The notes under the pieces are model-generated. The model was not told the origin of the DNA, searched no databases, and saw only the letters and a program-made list of their open reading frames with translations. A stretch of 16,284 nucleotides of DNA, taken from NCBI GenBank assembly GCA_947463975.1, contig CANHUW010000014.1, positions 1 through 16,284 of the forward strand. The letters run 5' to 3'. The position numbers and the translations under genes were made by a program. The stretch is from Bacteroidota bacterium. GTDB lineage: Bacteria; Bacteroidota; Bacteroidia; Chitinophagales; Chitinophagaceae. Positions 6,062-13,250 of the stretch are shown here, one piece after another. Positions within the stretch are counted from its first letter, which is position 1. The number at the start of each line of letters is the position of its first letter.

Positions 6062-7249
6062 TTATTTCCCCTTCCTGCGCGCTAATTCCTTACGAATTAA
6101 CACCAATTCACGTCCAGTTTGACCATTTACGCTTGAGTTTTCCTCTGCCCTGCGCATCAAATATGGAATGACGTCTTTGATAGGTCCAAAAGGCAAGTAT
6201 TTGCTTACGGAATACCCTGCAGCTGCCATGTTAAATGTGATATGATCACTCATTCCATACAACTGTGAGAAATGAATATGAGGGTGATGGGTATCCAACT
6301 GCTTTGTTTGCATAGTTTGCGTCACTAATTGATTGCTATGTTCATTATGTGAAGCTACCAACAATGCAATATTGTCTAAATGCTGAAGACAGTAATCAGT
6401 TGCTTTATCAAAATCTACATCAACTGCCTCTTTGTTTTCATGTATGGGAGAAGCATAACCATTTTTTTGAGCACGCTCTCTTTCTTTTTCCATATAAGCA
6501 CCTCTTACCAATTTAGCGCCTAATAAGAATTGCTTTTCCTTTGCAATAGAATGAGACATTTGCAAGAATCTCAATCGATCATGTCTATACAATTGATAGG
6601 TATTGTATACCACTACTTTTTCTTTATTGTAAATAGCCATTAATTCAATGGCCAATCGATCAATAGGATCTTGTATCCAAGTTTCTTCTGCATCAATTAA
6701 TACACCCACCCCCTTTTCAGAAGCCACTTCACAAATAGCATGCATTCTTTCTTTAACTCTGTCCCATGCTGCATTATCTTCCTCACTATCATGAATACCG
6801 CTTCTCAATCTTGGTGCATCATTTAAGGTTTCTAATAAATGATGGCTAGCGATACCAGTGATTTTAACACTCACAAAAGGAACATTGGCTTGAGAAGCCG
6901 CAAATTCTATGGCTTCAATAAAATGTTCTGTAACAGCATCAAAATTTGCTTCTCCTTCTTTAGCCTCAACACCATAGTCTAAAATTACCTGCACTTGATA
7001 AGCACCTAATTGCTTCACCACCCTTGCAGATTCTTCTAAAGTTTCTCCCCCCACAAATTGTTTAAAAATGGTATTTCTAATGAGTCCATTAATAGGCAAA
7101 CCTGATTGCATTAATGCAGGCGTTAATTTGGTGGCCAATGATACTACCAATGGACTTTGAATTACACTGAATAAAAATCTTGCTCTCTTTAAATCGCTAG
7201 TAGATTTGTAGGCAAAAGCATTTTGGGTATTGTCAAAAGATGGATTCAT
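6062..7249 (-). CDS. proline dehydrogenase (PRODH, FAD-dependent)
   Basis: Oxidises L-proline to pyrroline-5-carboxylate, passing electrons through FAD to the quinone pool. At 395 residues it is a stand-alone PRODH beta-alpha barrel, without the aldehyde dehydrogenase half of PutA. Landmarks are VSVKITGIA (126-134), LIDAEETWIQ (184-193), LGAKLVRGAYMEKE (243-256), LVASHNEHSN (297-306), QLYGMSD (329-335), and YLPFGPIKDVIPYLMRRAEEN near the C-terminus. The RRxxE there (Arg366, Arg367, Glu370) corresponds to the proline-binding pair and glutamate of E. coli PutA. The second-step P5C dehydrogenase is not in this window. The gene heads the seven-gene minus-strand run and has the best two-part promoter of that run. 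Its link to thyA-folA looks positional rather than metabolic. Confidence 0.93.
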   Translation of the reverse strand: MNPSFDNTQNAFAYKSTSDLKRARFLFSVIQSPLVVSLATKLTPALMQSGLPINGLIRNTIFKQFVGGETLEESARVVKQLGAYQVQVILDYGVEAKEGEANFDAVTEHFIEAIEFAASQANVPFVSVKITGIASHHLLETLNDAPRLRSGIHDSEEDNAAWDRVKERMHAICEVASEKGVGVLIDAEETWIQDPIDRLAIELMAIYNKEKVVVYNTYQLYRHDRLRFLQMSHSIAKEKQFLLGAKLVRGAYMEKERERAQKNGYASPIHENKEAVDVDFDKATDYCLQHLDNIALLVASHNEHSNQLVTQTMQTKQLDTHHPHIHFSQLYGMSDHITFNMAAAGYSVSKYLPFGPIKDVIPYLMRRAEENSSVNGQTGRELVLIRKELARRKGK

Positions 7250-7268
7250 GCTAACATTGGTTCGTTCG

Positions 7269-7299
7269 CAAATATCGGTACTAAATAGCTAATTACAAA
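7269..7299 (-). promoter_or_regulatory. promoter for proline dehydrogenase
   Basis: On the minus strand TTTG (7299-7296) is followed after 19 bases by GATATTTG (7276-7269). This fits TTTG-N19-TAnnTTTG with one mismatch, G for T at the first base of the -7 box. The start site would be near 7264, giving a leader of about 15 nt before the ATG at 7249. Confidence 0.55.
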
Positions 7300-7324
7300 G
7301 GATATAGATATAAATAATATGCGG

Positions 7325-7332
7325 TATCTTGG
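7325..7332 (+). promoter_or_regulatory. -7 element for the dipeptide epimerase gene
   Basis: TATCTTGG matches TAnnTTTG with one mismatch. The block continues as GGCTTCTAAAT, nearly the same as in front of the acyl-CoA thioesterase at 8455. The leader would be about 13-15 nt to the ATG at 7350. No -33 TTG is visible. The region where it would lie is next to the -33 of the divergent proline dehydrogenase promoter. Confidence 0.4.
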
Positions 7333-7349
7333 CTTCTAAATTGTGGAAT

Positions 7350-8447
7350 ATGAAAATCGTTAAAACAGAGATATACTTATACAAAATTCCGATGGAGCCA
7401 TTCACTATTGCAACAGGTACCATGGAATATGCACAAAATGTTTTGATCAAAATTCATACAGACGATGGCATCATAGGATGGGGAGAATGTTCTGCCTTTC
7501 CAATGATTGTTGGAGAAACACAACAAAGTTGTTATTTATTGGCGAAAGATTTTGCAGCTTTTTGGAAAGGCAAAGATCCATTGGCTATGGAAGAGAGATT
7601 AAAAGAGTTAGATCAAATTATTGCAGGAAACTATACCGCAAAGAGTGCATTTGATTTAGCTTTATACGATATCGCTTCACAAGCAGCCAATCAACCATTG
7701 TATGCTTTTTTAGGAGGCCAACAAAAACCTATCGAATCTGATTTAACCATTGGTATGGGTACGCCAGAAAATATGGCAAAGCAAGCAGTAGAATTTGTTG
7801 CCAAAGGAGTTACTATGATCAAAGTTAAATTAGGTAAAAAACCTGCTGATGATATTGAAAGAATCCACCAAATAAGATCAGCAATTGGTAAAAAAACAAT
7901 TTTAAGAATTGACGCCAATCAAGGTTGGTCAAAAGAAGATGCATTACCTGTTTTAACTGCATTGTCCGTTTATGATATTCAATTTTGCGAGCAACCGATG
8001 CACAAATACTATGATGATTATTTACCTGCGTTATGCGCAGCCTCTCCCATTAAAATTATGGCAGACGAATCTGTATTCACACACCATGAAGCAAGAAAAT
8101 TAATTCTTCAAAAAGCATGTCACTATATCAATATTAAATTTTCCAAAAGTGGCGGCATTCAAGAAGCCATCAAAATACATGATATAGCAAAAGCCAATGG
8201 GATAGCTTGCATGATGGGAGGAATGTTAGAAAGCAGATTGGCCTTAAGTGCCAAAGCGCATTTTGCCATGGCACATGACAATATTCACTTTTACGATATG
8301 GACACATGCTTATTGGGGCATAAGGAAGATCCTGTTATAGGAGGTGTTCAATTTGATGGAATGCATATCAGTATTGAAGACACTCCAGGCATCGGCGCCA
8401 GCGTTGACCCAAATTATCTTTCCAAACTCGAATCTTGTGTAATATAA
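7350..8447 (+). CDS. dipeptide epimerase (enolase superfamily, MLE subgroup)
   Basis: 365 residues with the two-domain enolase-superfamily layout: a capping domain (1-about 120) and a modified TIM barrel. The catalytic set is complete. MIKVKLG carries the K-x-K base pair Lys158 and Lys160. Metal ligands are Asp188 (DANQGW), Glu214 (CEQP) and Asp239 (ADES). The second catalytic lysine is Lys263 in NIKFSKSGG. A C-terminal DMD (Asp316, Asp318) matches the D-x-D that binds the dipeptide amino group in L-Ala-D/L-Glu epimerases. Such enzymes recycle murein peptides or epimerise other dipeptides; the exact dipeptide cannot be read from the sequence. I chose the ATG at 7350 because the in-frame TTG at 7329 lies inside the promoter box. 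No murein peptidase gene is adjacent, unlike many epimerase loci. Confidence 0.9.
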   Translation: MKIVKTEIYLYKIPMEPFTIATGTMEYAQNVLIKIHTDDGIIGWGECSAFPMIVGETQQSCYLLAKDFAAFWKGKDPLAMEERLKELDQIIAGNYTAKSAFDLALYDIASQAANQPLYAFLGGQQKPIESDLTIGMGTPENMAKQAVEFVAKGVTMIKVKLGKKPADDIERIHQIRSAIGKKTILRIDANQGWSKEDALPVLTALSVYDIQFCEQPMHKYYDDYLPALCAASPIKIMADESVFTHHEARKLILQKACHYINIKFSKSGGIQEAIKIHDIAKANGIACMMGGMLESRLALSAKAHFAMAHDNIHFYDMDTCLLGHKEDPVIGGVQFDGMHISIEDTPGIGASVDPNYLSKLESCVI

Positions 8448-8462
8448 CATATTGTATCTTTG
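8435..8462 (+). promoter_or_regulatory. promoter for the acyl-CoA thioesterase gene
   Basis: TTG (8435-8437) is followed after 17 bases by TATCTTTG (8455-8462), matching TTG-N17-TAnnTTTG in full. The -33 lies within the last codons of the epimerase gene. The start site would be near 8466-8467, about 15 nt before the ATG at 8481. The thioesterase therefore has its own promoter in spite of the 33-bp gap. Confidence 0.6.
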
Positions 8463-8480
8463 GCTTCTAAATACAAATGT

Positions 8481-8996
8481 ATGGAAGCAAGAAAAGCGAA
8501 GGATTCCTTTATTACCATGAATGAATTGGTATTACCCAATGACACCAATACCTTTGGAGATTTGATGGGAGGAAAACTAATGTACTGGATGGATATAGCT
8601 GCTTATCTATCTGCCTCCAAACATTGCAATTCTGCATGTATGACTGCTTCAGTAGATAATTTAAGTTTTAAAACACCTATACAACTGGGCAATGTAATAT
8701 GTATTGAAGCCTGCGTTACCAGATCTTTTAATACTTCTATGGAAGTTCATTTAAAAGTGTGGAATCAAAATATGATCACACAATCTAGAGAACTAAGCAA
8801 TGAAGCCTTTTTTACTTTTGTGGGATTGGATGATCATAAAAAACCGAAAAAAGTTCCCGAGATCATTCCAGAAACAGAGGAGGAAAAAAAATATTATGCA
8901 GGTGCTTTAAGAAGAAGGCAATTACGTTTGATCCTTGCTGGCAAGATGTTACCAGATGACGCAACTGAGCTAAAAGCATTGTTTATTAAAGACTAA
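8481..8996 (+). CDS. acyl-CoA thioesterase, hotdog fold (YciA/BACH type)
   Basis: A cytoplasmic enzyme that hydrolyses acyl-CoA to free acid and CoA. The 171 residues form a single hotdog domain. Diagnostic parts are LVLPNDTNTFGDLMGGKLMYWMD (17-38), with the catalytic Asp38 at the end of the motif; the strand ASVDNLSFKTPIQLG (56-70); and SNEAFFTFVGLD (106-117). The C-terminal tail EEEKKYYAGALRRRQLRL is basic and helical, as in family members that form hexamers. I chose the ATG at 8481. An in-frame TTG at 8460 lies within the TATCTTTG promoter box, and its extra residues (ASKYKC) do not resemble the family. The stop is 2 bp from the stop of the convergent acyltransferase gene. Acyl chain preference is unknown. 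Confidence 0.9.
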   Translation: MEARKAKDSFITMNELVLPNDTNTFGDLMGGKLMYWMDIAAYLSASKHCNSACMTASVDNLSFKTPIQLGNVICIEACVTRSFNTSMEVHLKVWNQNMITQSRELSNEAFFTFVGLDDHKKPKKVPEIIPETEEEKKYYAGALRRRQLRLILAGKMLPDDATELKALFIKD

Positions 8997-8998
8997 AT

Positions 8999-9787
8999 TT
9001 ATTGTTGGTGATGTGCACCCTTTAGCATAAAAGATTTGCTTTGCTCTATGGATTCCATTACTTGTTCTAAAATCTCTTCTACAGGTGCATCATAATTTAG
9101 ATCTAAAGCTGGTTTAAACCTTACTGTTAAAGGCGTACCAACTTTTTTAAAGGTTAATCCTTTTTTAGTAAAAGCTCTCCAAAAACCGTTAATCACTACA
9201 GGCACAACAATGGGATGATTGTTTTTGATAATATGCGCTGTCCCTTTTCTCCCAGGAGCAAAAGGTTTGGTGGTACCTTGAGGAAAAGTAATTACCCAGC
9301 TCTTTTTTAAAGCTTTATCAATTTTTTGTGTATCCACCACATCTCTATCTCTTTGCACGTCCTGACCCTCCGCTCTCCAAGTTCTTTTTACCGTTAAAGC
9401 TCCACCTAATTTAAATAATTTTGTTAACCAATTGCTATTCATAGTTTCTTCTGCAGCAACAAAATAAACATTGGTAAAAGGATTCAATAAATAATATGGG
9501 ATGCCCAGTTTGTTGTACTTGCCCCATTTGACTGCACAAAAAATATGAACAAAAGCAATTACATCACCAAAATAGGTTTGATGATTGCTTACAAACAAAA
9601 CATTTTTCTTGGGTAGATTTTCTAAATTTTCAGTTCCCTGAATATCAATCGTATTAAACAATGCTAGGCCAGGATAAGAAAACAAACCTACCACTCCATA
9701 TATCACAGAACGGAAAATTTTAATTCTTTTAATACGCTCCCACAAACTCATACTTGTCAGATTAATTAGATCTGCAATATAACACAT
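8999..9787 (-). CDS. PlsC-like lysophospholipid acyltransferase with variant motifs
   Basis: A 262-residue predicted membrane-associated acyltransferase of the 1-acyl-glycerol-3-phosphate acyltransferase superfamily, acting with acyl-CoA or acyl-ACP. A hydrophobic stretch at about 26-46 could hold it to the inner membrane. Block I is SNHQTYFGD, where His69 and Asp75 are separated by five residues instead of the usual four. Block III is TFPQGTTKPF (167-176), with Gln170 in place of the Glu of FPEGTR. The later block IVVPVVINGFWRAF matches the VPV-type block IV. The core is otherwise intact, so I think it is an active variant subfamily, not a decayed gene. The acceptor lipid is unknown. The start is uncertain: the ATG at 9751 (MSLWERIKRIK) is an equally plausible start, since the first 12 residues look unconserved. 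Confidence 0.85.
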   Translation of the reverse strand: MCYIADLINLTSMSLWERIKRIKIFRSVIYGVVGLFSYPGLALFNTIDIQGTENLENLPKKNVLFVSNHQTYFGDVIAFVHIFCAVKWGKYNKLGIPYYLLNPFTNVYFVAAEETMNSNWLTKLFKLGGALTVKRTWRAEGQDVQRDRDVVDTQKIDKALKKSWVITFPQGTTKPFAPGRKGTAHIIKNNHPIVVPVVINGFWRAFTKKGLTFKKVGTPLTVRFKPALDLNYDAPVEEILEQVMESIEQSKSFMLKGAHHQQ

Positions 9788-9826
9788 AAATATGTATGAT
9801 AAATGCGCTGTTTAACTAACAAATAG

Positions 9827-9834
9827 TATCTTTA
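9827..9834 (+). promoter_or_regulatory. -7 element for the HAD-polyprenyl synthase-recJ operon
   Basis: TATCTTTA matches TAnnTTTG except for the last base. It ends 4 bases before the ATG at 9839, which again predicts a leaderless mRNA. No -33 TTG is seen at 17-23 bases upstream. It would drive the three-gene unit ending at 13170. Confidence 0.4.
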
Positions 9835-9838
9835 AACA

Positions 9839-10501
9839 ATGAAGAAGTCTGCAGTAATTTTTGATATTGATGGATTATTAATAAATAGTGAGCCTCTATG
9901 GAATAAGGCTGCTACAGAGATCTTTAGACAATATGGAATTCAATTAACAGATGCACAATACCAATTTACCACTGGCCTTAGATCTAAAGAATTTGTAGCA
10001 CATTGGCTACATGAACATAAAGTGCCCGCAAGCGAGTTTGATAGAGCAGAGCAAAAGATCATTGACCTGGCTTTAGACTTAATAGACAAGGATGCCACTT
10101 TGATGCCTGGTGTAGAACATGTTTTTGAGTTTTTTTTACAAAGAGATTTCAAAATGGGCTTAGCTACCTCATCCCCAGCTTTATTGATTGAATGGATCAA
10201 AGACAAATTGCATATTAGAAGCTATATACAATCAAGTTGTTCTGCACAACACATGATTCATGCAAAACCACATCCACAAGTTTATTTAGAATGTGCTGCA
10301 GGCTTGCATACAAATCCATTAGCTTGTATTTGTTTTGAAGATTCTTTTTATGGCATGATTGCTGCTAAAGCCGCAAGAATGACATGTGTGGTAGTACCTG
10401 CTGCAGAACATATTAAATCAGAGATATGGGGTGCTGCTGATTTAAAATTAAGTTCCTTGCAAAATTTCGGTGCACTTCATTTTAATATGCTTAACGACTA
10501 A
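9839..10501 (+). CDS. HAD-superfamily phosphatase (beta-phosphoglucomutase/HxpB-like)
   Basis: 220 residues of the HAD subfamily I type: an alpha-helical cap inserted after motif I, then a Rossmann-like core. Motif I is FDIDGLLINSE, with nucleophile Asp9 and acid Asp11. Motif II is LATSS (108-112). Motif III Lys143 is in HAKPHPQVY. Motif IV is CFEDSFYGMIAAKAA, with Glu167 and Asp168 binding Mg2+. The pattern is closest to hexitol or 2-deoxyglucose-6-phosphate phosphatase (HxpB/YniC) and beta-phosphoglucomutase. The Asn in LLINSE replaces the Asp of the more common LLIDSE, outside the catalytic pair. The substrate is probably a small sugar phosphate, but it cannot be fixed from sequence. It is the first gene of a three-gene unit, with the next ATG 6 bp after its stop. 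Confidence 0.88.
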   Translation: MKKSAVIFDIDGLLINSEPLWNKAATEIFRQYGIQLTDAQYQFTTGLRSKEFVAHWLHEHKVPASEFDRAEQKIIDLALDLIDKDATLMPGVEHVFEFFLQRDFKMGLATSSPALLIEWIKDKLHIRSYIQSSCSAQHMIHAKPHPQVYLECAAGLHTNPLACICFEDSFYGMIAAKAARMTCVVVPAAEHIKSEIWGAADLKLSSLQNFGALHFNMLND

Positions 10502-10507
10502 CCCCCC

Positions 10508-11470
10508 ATGCAATTAGCAAAGAAAGTAATTGGTAAAGAATTAGATCTTTTTGAATCGCATTTCAAAGAAGCGGTAAAAAGCAGGGTTTCTTTGTTAGAT
10601 AGAATCATGCAATACATTGTCAAAAGAAAGGGTAAGCAAATGCGTCCCATGTTTGTATTGTTATCCGCAAAATTACACGGTGAAATCAATGAAGCGTCTT
10701 ATAGAGCTGCTTCTTTAGTAGAGTTATTACACACTGCCACTTTAGTACATGACGATGTTGTAGATGATGCCACCGAAAGAAGAGGCTTTTTATCTATTAA
10801 TGCACTTTGGAAAAATAAAATTGCAGTATTGGTGGGAGACTACTTGTTATCAAAAGGTCTTTTACTATCATTAGAAAATAAAGATTTTAATACCCTAACC
10901 ATATTGTCCAATGCAGTAAAGAAAATGAGTGAGGGAGAATTGCTACAAATTGAGAAGACCAGAAATTTAAATTTTGACGAAACCGTTTACTACGATATTA
11001 TCAATGGAAAAACTGCCAGCCTACTCGCTTCTAGTTGTTCTGCTGGTGCGGCTTCAGTAACACATGACGAAGCCATCATTGAAAAAATGAAAAACTTTGG
11101 AGAACAAGTTGGTATGGCATTCCAAATTAAAGATGACTTATTTGATTATGGTGATATTAAAGTGGGTAAACCAACGGGTAATGACATCAAAGAAAAAAAA
11201 TTAACCCTACCCCTTATTCATATATTACAAAAAGTACCAAAGGATTTGAAGAAATCTATTATCTATATTGTTAAGAATAATAATAACGATAAGGTAAAAG
11301 TGAAATTCGTAATTGATGCTGTAAAGGACTATGGTGGTATTGAATATGCAGAGGCAAAAATGAAAGAATACAGAGACAATGCATTGAACATATTAAATTC
11401 TTTCCCAGACTCTCCTGCCAGAGAAGCGCTTGAAGAATTAGTGAGATATACAACTGATAGAGCATACTAA
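10508..11470 (+). CDS. long-chain polyprenyl diphosphate synthase (IspB-like)
   Basis: Builds an all-trans polyprenyl diphosphate from isopentenyl diphosphate units, most likely the side chain of menaquinone. The 320 residues hold every trans-prenyltransferase landmark: KGKQMRPMFVLLSA (41-54) with the substrate-binding Lys and Arg; the first aspartate-rich motif HDDVVDDATERRG (Asp82, Asp83, Asp86); GDYLLSKG; and the second motif KDDLFDY (Asp209, Asp210, Asp213). Small residues in HTATLVHDD before the first motif leave room for a long product, as in octaprenyl diphosphate synthase; the exact length is not predictable. It starts 6 bp after the HAD gene. Its stop overlaps the recJ start by one base (TAATG), which indicates translational coupling. 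Confidence 0.94.
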   Translation: MQLAKKVIGKELDLFESHFKEAVKSRVSLLDRIMQYIVKRKGKQMRPMFVLLSAKLHGEINEASYRAASLVELLHTATLVHDDVVDDATERRGFLSINALWKNKIAVLVGDYLLSKGLLLSLENKDFNTLTILSNAVKKMSEGELLQIEKTRNLNFDETVYYDIINGKTASLLASSCSAGAASVTHDEAIIEKMKNFGEQVGMAFQIKDDLFDYGDIKVGKPTGNDIKEKKLTLPLIHILQKVPKDLKKSIIYIVKNNNNDKVKVKFVIDAVKDYGGIEYAEAKMKEYRDNALNILNSFPDSPAREALEELVRYTTDRAY

Positions 11471-13170
11471 TGGAGAAAAGGTGGAATATATTAAAAGCCG
11501 ATCCGGCAAACGTTGCTGTACTTCAAGAGCAATTAAAGATTAGTCCCATTCTTTGTGAGTTGCTAGTACAAAGAGGTATTGTAGATTTTGAAGCTGCCAA
11601 AAAATTCTTCAGACCCCATATTGAACACCTTCACTCACCTTGGTTAATGAAGGACATGAAAAAAGCAGTGGAGCGAATTCAAATAGCTTTTGATAAAGAA
11701 GAAAAAATATTGGTCTACGGAGATTATGATGTAGATGGCACTACATCAGTAGCTACCTTATATCAGTTCTTAAAAGAATTGTCTCCTAATATAGATTATT
11801 ATATACCCCATAGATATAAAGAAGGATATGGTATTTCGAAAATTGGTATTGACTTTGCAAAAGAAAATGGATTTGACTTAATTATTTCAGTAGACTGTGG
11901 TATTAAATCAACAGAACTGATTGCCTATGCAAAAGATCTAGGAATGGATTTTATCATATGCGATCACCACTTACCCGATCCAATCATTCCTCCAGCAATT
12001 GCAATACTCAATCCAAAACAAATAGATTGTACTTACCCATTTAAAGAATTGTGTGGCTGCGGAGTAGTATTTAAATTAATTACCGCATTGGCTGAAACAT
12101 ACCAACTACCTAGTGAAAGCTATTTGCAATATTTAGATTTAGTGATGACTGCTATTGCTGCAGATATTGTTCCTGTAGTAGATGAAAATAGAACCTTGAG
12201 CTTTTTTGGCTTACAAAAAATCAATGACAACCCTTGTAACGGACTAAAAGCAATTTTAGAGCAATCCAAACAAAACCTTCCCATAAAAATGAGTAGTTTG
12301 GTGTTCACTGTATCTCCAAGAATCAATGCTGCCGGAAGAATGGATGATGCTAAAAAAGCCGTTCAATTATTTATTGAAAAAGACTTAACAAATGCCAGAG
12401 CCATTGCCTCTTTATTACAACAAGATAATTTAGATAGAAGAGAAGCTGATTCAACCATTACGGAAGAAGCTTTAGCTCAAATTGAAAATGATCCAAATCA
12501 CCAACAAAAGAAATCCTCTGTGGTGTTTCAAGCACATTGGCACAAAGGAGTGGTGGGAATTGTTGCAAGTAGATTAATTGAAAAACATTATAAGCCTACC
12601 ATTGTTTTAACACAAAGTGGAGATGTGATTGCAGGTAGTGCAAGAAGTGTACTAGGATTTAATTTATATGAAGCACTCCATGCCTGCAGAGAACACTTGT
12701 TGGGTTATGGCGGGCATTTTGCTGCAGCGGGCATGACCTTGGCATTAGATCAGTTGGAAGCATTCAAAGATGCATTTGAAAAATCTGTAGCAGAAAGAAT
12801 TACAGAAGAACAACTCACTCCTGAAATTACCATTAACTCAATATTGCCTTTAGACAATATCAGCATGAACTTTTACCAGATCATTTCACAAATGGAACCT
12901 TTTGGACCTGAAAACATGCGACCCATTTTTATTGCACATAAAGTCCAAGATACTGGCTATAGTAAAATTGTGAAAGATCAGCATATTAGCTGTAGTTTTA
13001 AACAAGGCAAGAATACGGTGAGAGGCATTGGATACAATATGCCACAACATATGGACGTTATTCAATCCGGAAAGCCATTTGATATCGTTTTCCAATTGCA
13101 ATTAAATGACTGGCAGGGAACGCAATCGGTGCAACTACAAATTATAGACATCAAACCTTGCGAAGCATAG
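11470..13170 (+). CDS. recJ: single-stranded-DNA exonuclease RecJ
   Basis: A 5'-3' exonuclease on single-stranded DNA that acts in RecF-pathway recombination and in mismatch and base-excision repair. The 566 residues match E. coli RecJ in length (577). DHH-family catalytic motifs are in order: VYGDYDVDGTTS (82-93), SVDCGIKS (140-147), and ICDHHLPD (163-170) with the DHH triplet at 165-167. These are followed by GCGVVFKL, the segment MTAIAADIVPV, PRINAAGRMD, then the DHHA1 domain with HKGVVGIVASRL and YGGHFAAAGMTL. The C-terminal about 110 residues form the OB-like domain. The start ATG shares a base with the stop of the polyprenyl synthase gene. Transcription ends in the strong hairpin at 13200-13236. 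Confidence 0.96.
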   Translation: MEKRWNILKADPANVAVLQEQLKISPILCELLVQRGIVDFEAAKKFFRPHIEHLHSPWLMKDMKKAVERIQIAFDKEEKILVYGDYDVDGTTSVATLYQFLKELSPNIDYYIPHRYKEGYGISKIGIDFAKENGFDLIISVDCGIKSTELIAYAKDLGMDFIICDHHLPDPIIPPAIAILNPKQIDCTYPFKELCGCGVVFKLITALAETYQLPSESYLQYLDLVMTAIAADIVPVVDENRTLSFFGLQKINDNPCNGLKAILEQSKQNLPIKMSSLVFTVSPRINAAGRMDDAKKAVQLFIEKDLTNARAIASLLQQDNLDRREADSTITEEALAQIENDPNHQQKKSSVVFQAHWHKGVVGIVASRLIEKHYKPTIVLTQSGDVIAGSARSVLGFNLYEALHACREHLLGYGGHFAAAGMTLALDQLEAFKDAFEKSVAERITEEQLTPEITINSILPLDNISMNFYQIISQMEPFGPENMRPIFIAHKVQDTGYSKIVKDQHISCSFKQGKNTVRGIGYNMPQHMDVIQSGKPFDIVFQLQLNDWQGTQSVQLQIIDIKPCEA

Positions 13171-13199
13171 ACTTGCAATATTTTACTACCCCATCTAAC

Positions 13200-13236
13200 A
13201 AAAAGCGACTCCTCGGAGTCGCTTTTACTTTTTTAT
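13200..13236. terminator. bidirectional rho-independent terminator between recJ and htpG
   Basis: An 11-bp perfect stem, AAAAGCGACTC (13201-13211) with GAGTCGCTTTT (13216-13226), closes a CTCG tetraloop. On the plus strand it runs into TTTTACTTTTTT. On the minus strand it is followed by TTTTTG. It lies 30 bp after the recJ stop and 25 bp after the htpG stop, so it serves both convergent genes. Confidence 0.93.
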
Positions 13237-13250
13237 CTATTGGGGAAGCA

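Noticed and set aside
8565..8583. Shine-Dalgarno-like GGAGG before an ATG on the plus strand
   Set aside because: It lies inside the thioesterase's conserved MGGKLMYWMD motif and is in frame, so it is coding sequence, not a start.
9940..10206. Minus-strand open frame within the HAD gene
   Set aside because: It is antisense to catalytic motifs of a complete HAD protein, with no start signals.
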